The position numbers and the translations under genes were made by a program. A stretch of 57,436 nucleotides of DNA from the NCBI GenBank assembly GCA_900319715.1, contig ONPM01000012.1:1-57436 (forward strand), given 5' to 3'. Under the pieces are notes generated by a model. The model was not told the origin of the DNA. It worked only from the letters and a program-made list of their open reading frames with translations, and ran no database searches. This document shows positions 50,243 through 57,436 of this stretch, in pieces. The stretch comes from an uncultured Prevotella sp. (GTDB lineage: Bacteria > Bacteroidota > Bacteroidia > Bacteroidales > Bacteroidaceae). The stretch's first letter is position 1. The number at the start of each line of letters is the position of its first letter.

Positions 50243-53200
50243 ATGCAGAAAAGATTGTTTTTGCTGGTTGTTACATTGCTGACACTTTCGTTGTCAGCCG
50301 TAGCACAGGTGACGACTTCTGGTATCAATGGTATTGTGACCGCCAATAACGAGGAAGTTATCGGCGCCACAATCACTGCGAAGCACGTTCCTTCAGGAGC
50401 GATTTATCGCGCTGTTACCAACGTGAATGGACGCTACACCATCACAGGTATGCGTAGTGGCGGCCCTTACGAAGTTGAGGTTTCTTACATTGGTTATCAG
50501 ACGAAGAAATTCACTGAGATCCAATTGGCCCTCGGTCAGAACACTGTGATCGACGTGACCCTCTCTGAGGGCAGTGAGATGTTACAGGAGGTGGAGATCG
50601 TTGCTGCTGCACGTAACACGATGCGCTCCGACCGTTCTGGTGCCGTGACAAACTTGAATGGCGCTCAGATGGCAGCCATTCCTACAGTAGGTCGTAGCAT
50701 GACGGACATCATGAAGATGACCCCGCAGAGTAGTTCTGCCAGCGGTATGGCTATCGGTGGTGGTAACTATCGTCAGTCGAGTGTTACCGTCGATGGTGCT
50801 TCGTTCAACAATGCCTTTGGTCTGGGGTCCAGCCCACTGCCTGGTGGTGGCACACCTATCTCACTCGACGCTCTTGATCAAATGACTATCTCCATCACAC
50901 CGTATGACGTTCGTCAGAGCGGTTTTACCGGTGGTGGCATCAATGCCGTTACAAAGAGTGGTACCAACGAGTTCAAGGGCAGTGCCTATACCTATCTCAC
51001 CAGCACCTCATTGAAGGGTAACCGTGTTGGTAATACCGTCTTCAATGTCGACGATGGTCACACCAACACTTATGGTGCCACGCTCGGAGGCCCGATCATC
51101 AAGGATAAACTGTTCTTCTTCGTCAATGGTGAATATGAGGATAATGTGATAGCTGGTCCTGTGGCTCGTGCCGGTGAAGGCGGCTCAACATATTCCAACA
51201 CTGCCCGCCGTCCGCAGTTGGGCGAACTCGAGAGTTTGTCTTCATATCTGGGTAAGACCTATGGCCTGACTACTGGTCCCTGGCAAGGTTATAACGTGGA
51301 GACTCCTGCCTTCCGTATCCTAGCCCGTCTGGACTGGAACATCAACGAGAACCATAAGTTCAATGTTCGCTTCACGAAGTCTAACCGTAAGAGTTCAAGT
51401 CCTGCTTCGGCTTCACGTTCTGTTCCTTCCAACAGATCTAATGATATCTATGGCGGTAGCCAGAATGATTACGGAAGTAATACCAACTATGGCATGAGTT
51501 CACTCTCCAGCCGTTATTATGCAGAGTATAAGTTTACCTCTATAGCAGCCGAGTTAAACTCTAAGTTCGGTAAGATTAATAATACTCTTCGTGGTACATA
51601 TTCTTTCCAGGATCAGCCTCGTTCTACTGAGTACAACGATGCCGCTCCTGTGGTGGAGATTGTGATGAACGATGGCCAGGAACACTTCCCCAGTTGGGCT
51701 TACACTGGTGATATCTTCACTTACGGCAACCTGGCACAGACGAAGACAACTGTTATTACTGACGAGATGAACGTAACTCTCGGTAAGCATAACCTCTTTG
51801 CTGGTCTTCAGTTCGAGCATAACTTCGCTGCCAACGGCTATGCACAGGCTGCAGCCGGTTACTACACCTTCGAGGCTACACCCGAGGAGGCTGCCGCTGG
51901 AGATTGGGCTTCGGTCTTCGGACGCGGTCCACGTACCTTTGGTATCACATATGGCAACAATGCTGCCCACTCGATGTTTACCTCTGAGATGAGTACCAAC
52001 CAGTGGTCACTCTACATACAGGATAACATCAGTTGGAGCGAACGCTTCCGTATGTCTATCGGTGCTCGTTTTGAGTTGCCTTCTTATCCTTCATTGAAGG
52101 ACAACTATAATGATGATTATTATAAACTCGACTTTGGTGGACGTCACTTCCGCACGGATAACGTGCCCAATTCCAGCGTCAGTTTCTCACCGCGTATAGG
52201 TTTCAACTACGACCTTACTGGCGACCGTAAGTACATCCTCCGTGGTGGTACGGGTCTCTTTGTTGGCCGTATGCCCTTCGTATGGCTCGTCTCTGCAGTA
52301 GGCAACTCCGGAATGGGTCAGACCTCGTACTGGGCTGTACAGTCCAAAGGCGACAAAGTACCCTCGTTCACGATGAGTCAGGAGGATATGCTTAAGCAGA
52401 TTGGTGCTACCAGTTCTACGTCTATCCCCAGCAGCCCCACCATCCTGAGTGAGGATCTTCGCATGCCGAAGACTTGGAAGGCTTCGTTGGCTTTCGATGC
52501 TAAATTGCCTTACGATATCGACTTCACCGTTGAAGGTATCTATAACTGGGATCTGAACCCTGTAGTTGTTTCCAACGCCAATGTATACTGGGATGTTGAC
52601 CCCAATACGGGGGTAGGTCCTACCGTAGACCTCGGTCATGGCGATATCCGTCACAAGATGTCTACTTATCAGAAGCAGAGTGCTTACTTGCTGGAGAATG
52701 CTGGTTCCAAAGCGTACTATGCTTCTCTGAGTTTCCAACTGCACAAGTCATTCGACTTCGGTCTCGACCTGAATGCCAGTTACACCCTCTCCAAGGCTAA
52801 GAGTTATACCGAGGGTATCGGTGACCAGGTGTCATCAGCATACAACAACTATCGTAACTCCATCCAGGCTGTCAATGACAACGAAACAGGTTACGCTACC
52901 TATGTGGCTCCTAACCGTCTGCTTGTCTCTGCCAGTTATAAATTGCAGGAGTCGAAGAATAGCAGTTCTACATTCAGCCTCGTCTGGGATGCTTATCAGT
53001 ATGGTTACCTTGGAAACTATTCCTACAGCCGCTACTCGTATATCTTCACCAGCAACGTCAACAACGACCCGTCTGCTCCTGGTAACCTGATTTACGTACC
53101 TGCTTCGCGTCAGGAACTGAACAATTGGGACTTCAAGGAGGGTAAAGTCGGTGGTGAGACATATACTGCTGATATGCAGCGTGACGACTTCTGGACCTTC

Positions 53201-53563
53201 ATCCAGCAAGATGACTACTTGAAAGATCATACAGGTCAGTATGCTGAGCGCGGCGGCGCCAAGATGCCTTGGCACCATCAACTCGATTTCCGTTACATGC
53301 GTGACATGAGTTTCAAGGTCGGCAAGACTAAGCACGCTCTGCAGTTGGGCCTCGACATCGAGAACCTGTTGAATTTCTTCTGCAAGGACTGGGGACTCTA
53401 CAAGCAGATTACGGGTAATAACCTGCTGACTTATGATACTAAGAACAATCAGTATCAGTATAACCTCGTAAATGGTTCGCGGCACACCTCGACTACTCAG
53501 AATTATGAGTCGACGGCTTCCACTTACCGCATCATGTTCACGATCCGTTATCTGTTCAACTAA
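50243..53563 (+). CDS. Oar-like TonB-dependent receptor
   Basis: An 1106-residue outer-membrane protein: signal peptide MQKRLFLLVVTLLTLSLSAVAQ, a carboxypeptidase regulatory-like domain (residues ~25-110; ITAKHVPSGAIYRAVTNVNG, VSYIGYQTKKFTEIQL), a plug (~115-260; VGRSMTDIMKMTPQS, TPYDVRQSGFTGGGINAV) and a ~840-residue beta barrel with alternating aromatic residues, ending IMFTIRYLFN with C-terminal Phe-type signal. The GGGINAVTKSGTNEFKGSAY stretch is typical of the Oar/OmpA-related subgroup. No susD neighbour, so not a starch-utilisation type pair. Substrate unknown. Confidence 0.93.
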   Translation: MQKRLFLLVVTLLTLSLSAVAQVTTSGINGIVTANNEEVIGATITAKHVPSGAIYRAVTNVNGRYTITGMRSGGPYEVEVSYIGYQTKKFTEIQLALGQNTVIDVTLSEGSEMLQEVEIVAAARNTMRSDRSGAVTNLNGAQMAAIPTVGRSMTDIMKMTPQSSSASGMAIGGGNYRQSSVTVDGASFNNAFGLGSSPLPGGGTPISLDALDQMTISITPYDVRQSGFTGGGINAVTKSGTNEFKGSAYTYLTSTSLKGNRVGNTVFNVDDGHTNTYGATLGGPIIKDKLFFFVNGEYEDNVIAGPVARAGEGGSTYSNTARRPQLGELESLSSYLGKTYGLTTGPWQGYNVETPAFRILARLDWNINENHKFNVRFTKSNRKSSSPASASRSVPSNRSNDIYGGSQNDYGSNTNYGMSSLSSRYYAEYKFTSIAAELNSKFGKINNTLRGTYSFQDQPRSTEYNDAAPVVEIVMNDGQEHFPSWAYTGDIFTYGNLAQTKTTVITDEMNVTLGKHNLFAGLQFEHNFAANGYAQAAAGYYTFEATPEEAAAGDWASVFGRGPRTFGITYGNNAAHSMFTSEMSTNQWSLYIQDNISWSERFRMSIGARFELPSYPSLKDNYNDDYYKLDFGGRHFRTDNVPNSSVSFSPRIGFNYDLTGDRKYILRGGTGLFVGRMPFVWLVSAVGNSGMGQTSYWAVQSKGDKVPSFTMSQEDMLKQIGATSSTSIPSSPTILSEDLRMPKTWKASLAFDAKLPYDIDFTVEGIYNWDLNPVVVSNANVYWDVDPNTGVGPTVDLGHGDIRHKMSTYQKQSAYLLENAGSKAYYASLSFQLHKSFDFGLDLNASYTLSKAKSYTEGIGDQVSSAYNNYRNSIQAVNDNETGYATYVAPNRLLVSASYKLQESKNSSSTFSLVWDAYQYGYLGNYSYSRYSYIFTSNVNNDPSAPGNLIYVPASRQELNNWDFKEGKVGGETYTADMQRDDFWTFIQQDDYLKDHTGQYAERGGAKMPWHHQLDFRYMRDMSFKVGKTKHALQLGLDIENLLNFFCKDWGLYKQITGNNLLTYDTKNNQYQYNLVNGSRHTSTTQNYESTASTYRIMFTIRYLFN

Positions 53564-53580
53564 TTGTTAAAGGACCAGAA

Positions 53581-53616
53581 AAATAAAATCCCTGCTATCC
53601 AGCGGGGATTTTATTT
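53581..53616 (+). terminator. Terminator of the TonB-dependent receptor gene
   Basis: A 16-bp stem (53581-53596 with 53601-53616, one G-T pair) closed by an ATCC loop; the A/T-rich foot gives a U-tract. It is 17 bases after the stop and works in both directions on paper. Confidence 0.9.
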
Positions 53617-53666
53617 GTTCGTCTTTGGCTTCTTTTGTATCTTAGCAGTCACATTCGCAATCGACG

Positions 53667-55488
53667 ATGTTCATATCTAAGCACAATCTGTTTTATCAGC
53701 AGAAATATATTTCGCCATACGTCAATGCGGCGCTTCAGGTGGTCTCTTTCATGGCCCACCTCGCTGCTGCTTTTTTGATTGTCAGTGCGACATTGGAGTT
53801 TGGCTCGATTGAAGAATGAACTCAACTGGCTTTATTTCGGTGTATGGATAACGTTCCTGGTGGATCGTATTAGCCATCTGATACTAAAGAAAGGGGATTA
53901 CTGGAAGTCGAAATACAGTTTCTGGGGGTGGGGCATCAATGGCCTTTTGGCTTTGACGCTGCTGCCCATCATCGTCAAATCATTGGGTATTGACGACAGC
54001 GCCGGACTGATGAGTGTCTTGGATAATCAGACTTTTCACCTTTTGGTGCTATTCGTGATATCTGTTATCGACCTTTCCAATGCAGTGATAAGTTCGCTAG
54101 GCCGGAAGTTGAACCCGGCCCTGATGATGGCTGTCAGTTTTCTGTTCATAATACTGGTGGGTTCGGGCCTTCTGTTGATGCCACGATGCATCCAGCACGG
54201 GGTGCACCTGTCGTGGATAGACTCTTTGTTTACGGCCACCAGTGCTGTCTGTGTGACGGGGTTGACGACGACCGACGTGCCAACTACATTTACCGTGTTT
54301 GGGCAGTCGATCATCATGCTACTGATACAGATAGGTGGTTTGGGAGTGATGACCATCACTAGTTTCTTTGCCCTTTTCTTCATGGGGAACTCTTCGATCT
54401 ACAATCAGATGCTTGTACGCGATATGGTCAGTTCTAAGTCGCTGGCTTCACTTTGGTCTACGTTGCTTAATATCTTTGGATTTACGGCCTTCATCGAACT
54501 GGCGGGGGCTGTTGCCATCTTTTTAAATGTTCATGGTACGATTGGACTCAGTCTTGGTCAGGAACTGTTCTTCAGTATCTTCCACTCTATATCAGCCTTC
54601 TGTAATGGGGGATTCTCCATCTATCGTGGCGGGCTGAGTGCCCCAGTATTGATGGAGAACCACTGTTGGCTTTACATCATCGTCTCCCTGCTGATCATCC
54701 TCGGAGGTATTGGATATCCTGTACTTGTGAATTTCAAGACGTTTGCCTATAAACATATTATAGGTGTGTGGCGATGGATGCATGGACAGCGCTACGTGCG
54801 CTTCAGCATCCCTAACCTCTTTGATATGAATACCAAGATTGTGCTTTATACGACGACTGTCTTAATACTTGTCGGTAGTGCCTTTATTGGGTATTATGAA
54901 TGGAACAACACTTTCTCCGGCATGCGTCTGGAAGAAAAACTTACGCAGGCTTTCTTTAATGCTGTCAGCCCACGTACGGCGGGGTTCATCAGCATCGATC
55001 TTGGCGACATGTGCATTCAGAGCATCATTATCTATACTCTGCTGATGTGGATAGGTGGAGCCTCACAGTCCACCGCAGGCGGTATCAAGGTGAATGCCTT
55101 TGCTGTGAGCCTGCTCAATATGCGTGCTGTTTTACGGGGGGCAGACCGCGTGGAGTTTGCTGGCCGTGAATTGTCACTCGACTCCTTGCGCAGGGCCAAT
55201 GTTGCTATCTTTGCCAGTATCGGCATATTGACGGTCTTTGTATTTGTGATGACAGTCTTGGAACCGCATCTGCCCCTGAAAGCGATTGTCTTCGAGTGTG
55301 TGTCGGCCTTCAGTACCGTTGGCTCCTCCCTTGGTATTACCGCCCAATTGGGCGAAACAGCCAAGTTGCTTCTCGTTGTGCTGATGTTCATGGGGCGTGT
55401 TGGCTTGGTAACATTGGCCCAGGGCGTATTGCGTCAGTATCAGAATCAGAATTATCAATTGCCAAAAGACAGTATTATCATATCATGA
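53667..55488 (+). pseudogene. trkH: Potassium uptake protein TrkH, N-terminal frameshift
   Basis: TrkH forms the K+ channel part of the Trk system in the inner membrane. The ATG at 53667 opens a plausible N-terminus (MFISKHNLFYQQKYISPYVN; VVSFMAHLAAAFLIVSATLE) that stops at 53817-53819 after 50 residues. The following ~560 residues (RLKNELNWLYFGVWITFLVD onwards) run in the next frame to 55488 with all K+-channel features: P-loops TATSAVCVTGLTTT and AVSPRTAGF, and several TM helices. The joint is near 53800-53806. Either one base was added or a few residues are missing. Translation from a TTG at 53779 would give a shorter TrkH without the first TM helix. trkA overlaps its stop by 4 bases. Confidence 0.8.
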
Positions 55489-56159
55489 AGTGTATAATTA
55501 TAGGTTTAGGAACTTACGGCAAGGTGCTTGCTGTCGAACTGACGGAATTCGGCCATGAGGTGATTGGTGCCGATAGCGATGCCAGCCGTGTAGAGCGTGT
55601 GAAGGATAGTTGCGCCGCAGTGTTTCAAATTGATGCCTGCGACGAGTTGGCGTTGTCTGTGCTGCCCCTGAAGAAGGTCGATGTGGTCATCGTGGCCATT
55701 GGTCGTAATCTGGGTGCCTCTGTGCGTGTTGTCGCCCTTTTGAAGAAGTTGGGGGTGAAGCATATCTATGCACGTGCCAATGACTATGTACACAGAAATA
55801 TCCTGCAGGCCTTCGATATCGATCGCGTGCTTATTCCTGAAGAGCGAGCAGCGCGCGACTTGGTGCGCAGGATGGAACTTGGCATAAAGACCTCGCTGTT
55901 TCGTGTCGATGAGAAAAATGGTGTCTTTATGTTTTGCATCCCCCAAGCCTTTATCGGCCAGAAACTCGGCGACCTGCATCTCTACGAGAAGTTTGGCTTG
56001 AAAGTTATTGCCGTAAAGCAGGTGGGCAAGACTATCAACAGCCTTGGTATCGCCTATAATGAGGCGGCAGTGGCTGAGAATGTGGAGGACGGCCTTATCC
56101 TGCAGGCTGAGGATGAATTGGTGTGCTATGGTATCAATGAAATATCCCTCAGACCGTGA
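55485..56159 (+). CDS. trkA: Trk potassium regulator TrkA (RCK domain protein)
   Basis: A 224-residue RCK protein that gates TrkH in response to NAD(H)/ATP. From the ATG at 55485 it starts MKCIIIGLGTYGKVLAVELT with the Rossmann GxGxxG motif and an acidic residue ending strand 2 (GHEVIGADSD), then the RCK-C domain (LGDLHLYEKFGLKVIAVKQV). ATGA overlap with the trkH stop indicates translational coupling. This is the short single-RCK form. The long upstream open frame is inside trkH and not used. Confidence 0.92.
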   Translation: MKCIIIGLGTYGKVLAVELTEFGHEVIGADSDASRVERVKDSCAAVFQIDACDELALSVLPLKKVDVVIVAIGRNLGASVRVVALLKKLGVKHIYARANDYVHRNILQAFDIDRVLIPEERAARDLVRRMELGIKTSLFRVDEKNGVFMFCIPQAFIGQKLGDLHLYEKFGLKVIAVKQVGKTINSLGIAYNEAAVAENVEDGLILQAEDELVCYGINEISLRP

Positions 56160-56173
56160 TGGATCTGAGGGAT
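56144..56173. terminator. Bidirectional terminator trkA / tRNA-Val
   Basis: A perfect 10-bp stem (ATCCCTCAGA 56144-56153 with TCTGAGGGAT 56164-56173) with a 10-base loop. It starts inside the last codons of trkA and separates it from the convergent tRNA gene. Confidence 0.75.
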
Positions 56174-56181
56174 TGATTCTG

Positions 56182-56256
56182 TAGGGACACCCGGGCTCGA
56201 ACCGGGGACCTCTGCAATGTGACTGCAGCGCTCTAAACCAACTGGGCTATGCCCCT
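56182..56256 (-). tRNA. tRNA-Val (anticodon CAC)
   Basis: The minus strand folds as a tRNA of 75 nt: acceptor AGGGGCA/TGTCCCT, D arm GCCC/GAGC with one mismatch, anticodon stem CTGCA/TGCAG with loop GTCACAT, so anticodon CAC for codon GUG, and T arm CCCGG-TTCGAGC-CCGGG with discriminator A. The base at 32 is G, which is uncommon. The 3' CCA is not encoded. A good promoter stands upstream at 56274-56305. Confidence 0.9.
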
Positions 56257-56273
56257 GTCTTTTAATTCGGCTG

Positions 56274-56305
56274 CAAAGGTACGAATAAATTCTCAAACCG
56301 CCAAA
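56274..56305 (-). promoter_or_regulatory. Promoter of tRNA-Val
   Basis: On the minus strand TTTG (56302-56305) and TACCTTTG (56274-56281) are 20 bases apart, an exact consensus promoter, 18 bases before the tRNA 5' end. Confidence 0.85.
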
Positions 56306-56375
56306 GGTTTTCCCGAAAATCTTTTTCATCATGATGTATTTAGCTCCTGCGTGTGGCTATATCAAAATAATATTG

Positions 56376-56383
56376 TACTTTTG
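56376..56383 (+). promoter_or_regulatory. -7 box of the TPR lipoprotein gene
   Basis: TACTTTTG matches TAnnTTTG, 13 bases before the ATG at 56397, with TGTG at 56352-56355 as a one-mismatch -33 at a spacing of 20. The leader is only a few bases long. Confidence 0.65.
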
Positions 56384-56396
56384 CAGAAGTTTTGAG

Positions 56397-57436
56397 ATGA
56401 GGCGACTGTTTATATATCTGATGATGTCTGTACTGGTTCACCTGTTGGCGGGCTGTGAAGACAAGGGCGTGACGGCGGCATTGGCTGATGTCAGTGGGCT
56501 GATAGCCAATGGGCGCTCCGACTCTGCGCTCATCTTGCTCGACAGCCTGGAGAGTGGCGAGCTGCGATTAGACCGGCATTCGCGCATGCTGTGCCGCCTC
56601 TATCGACAGAATGCCTACAATAAACTCGACACCATTTTCCGCTCAACGGATGAGGCACAAGCCCTTGCCGACTATTTCGACGACAACGGAACTCCTAACG
56701 AGCAGATGCTGGCCTACTATCTCCTTGGCCGAGCCTACTATGATCTCCACGAGGCACCTATGGCTCTTCGATACTATCAGATTGCCGTCGAACGCGCAGA
56801 CACAACAGCCGATGACTGCAATTACCGACAACTCAGCCGTGTTTACGGACAAATGGGATACTTATTCTACTATCAGAATTTGATGGAGAAAAGCCTGCAA
56901 TGCGATGACAAGTCGATAGAATATGGATTAAAGGGGAAGGATACCCTGAATGCTATTCTAAGCATGCCTAGCAAAAGTGCTTCTTTTGACATGTTATCAA
57001 AAAAAGACTCTGCAATATATATCGCAGAGCAAGCGTCGGCCTTAGCTTATCTTCATGGCTATGAAGACATTTCGGCAGCAATATTAGGAGGTATAATTAG
57101 TGACTTAGTAGAAAAAGGAGAGCTAATAAAGGCTAAGCAATATATGAATCAATACGAATCGGGGTCAGGCTATTTTGACAAACAGGGCAATATTGAAAAA
57201 GGCAGAGAAACATACTATTATTCAAAGGGACTTTGGTACCTATATTGCAATCACCTGGATTCAGCAGAGTTCTTTTTCCGGAAAGAACTGCGTGATGGCA
57301 AGGACTTCAATAACCAGAATGCTGGTTCAAGAGGACTGGCGCTGTTGTTCCAGAAGACTCATAAACCCGACTCCGCTGCGAAATACGCTCTCTATAGCTA
57401 TGCCATGAATGACTCTGTCTATGCCCAAATGGCAAC
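56397..57436 (+). CDS. TPR-repeat lipoprotein, cut by the window end
   Basis: The open frame from the ATG at 56397 runs beyond 57436; 346 codons are visible. It starts MRRLFIYLMMSVLVHLLAGC, a lipoprotein signal with lipobox LAGC (Cys20), then helical repeats of TPR type (NGRSDSALILLDSLESGELR; NEQMLAYYLLGRAYYDLHEA; MALRYYQIAVERADTTADDC). In Prevotella/Bacteroides such proteins often end in a membrane segment and a LuxR-type HTH, which would lie outside. Base composition changes inside the gene: to ~56880 it is as GC-rich as its neighbours, after ~56930 it becomes AT-rich with TTA, ATA, AGA and AAA codons. Confidence 0.8.
   Translation, partial: MRRLFIYLMMSVLVHLLAGCEDKGVTAALADVSGLIANGRSDSALILLDSLESGELRLDRHSRMLCRLYRQNAYNKLDTIFRSTDEAQALADYFDDNGTPNEQMLAYYLLGRAYYDLHEAPMALRYYQIAVERADTTADDCNYRQLSRVYGQMGYLFYYQNLMEKSLQCDDKSIEYGLKGKDTLNAILSMPSKSASFDMLSKKDSAIYIAEQASALAYLHGYEDISAAILGGIISDLVEKGELIKAKQYMNQYESGSGYFDKQGNIEKGRETYYYSKGLWYLYCNHLDSAEFFFRKELRDGKDFNNQNAGSRGLALLFQKTHKPDSAAKYALYSYAMNDSVYAQMA

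Overview
The window is chromosomal DNA of a Bacteroidota bacterium, most likely a gut or rumen Prevotella or close relative. Three things point there. The protein sequences read like Prevotellaceae. Promoters have the Bacteroidota form (TTTG about 20 bases before TAnnTTTG). Several families are typical of the phylum: DUF4831, an M56 peptidase carrying a TonB C-terminal domain, DUF3857/transglutaminase proteins, an Oar-like TonB-dependent receptor and a response regulator fused to a PEP-synthase domain. Start codons seldom have a strong Shine-Dalgarno sequence.

Layout. Bases 1-12105 hold the end of the S10 operon and the complete spc and alpha operons in canonical order (rpsS to rplQ, with secY, map, infA and rpoA), closed by a strong terminator. 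Bases 12185-16393 hold a frameshifted glycine-zipper lipoprotein, rlpA, gdhA and metY. Bases 16408-22588 are a leftward cluster: two DUF3857/transglutaminase-like exported proteins, a HAD phosphatase and a GH43 lipoprotein. Bases 22589-23455 form the only long gene-free stretch; it holds a GH43 promoter, a series of hairpins and two short tandem repeats. Bases 23456-26117 are an AT-richer accessory island: an unknown exported protein, a gene remnant, a Fic protein, a J-domain-like coiled-coil protein and a HIRAN protein. Bases 26167-29463 hold a BlaI/BlaR-like signalling module with a TPR protein. Next come glnA, the response regulator-PPDK_N fusion, an esterase/HAD fusion and aqpZ. Bases 36222-42839 are a tripartite efflux operon (TolC, membrane fusion protein, ABC ATPase, MacB-like permease) with its own LytS/LytTR two-component pair. 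Then follow fba, DUF4831, nnrD, hpt, adk, obg, pgeF, a TonB-dependent receptor, trkH/trkA, a tRNA-Val and a truncated TPR lipoprotein at the edge.

Most unusual observations. Five genes (rpsM, rpsD, rpoA, the glycine-zipper lipoprotein, trkH) lack internal pieces compared with their families, and four of these five are thrown out of frame. Three of them lie within 1.3 kb of the alpha operon. Since S13, S4 and RpoA are core genes, a sequence or assembly fault is the first hypothesis, but it has to be tested on reads. The Fic / J-domain-like / HIRAN gene set is the best candidate for an undescribed system. Families of 7-9 bp tandem and inverted repeats occupy many gene gaps, twice inside the efflux operon, and also supply the stop codon and signal-peptide codons of rlpA. 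All family assignments are from reading the sequences and from memory; no database search was run.
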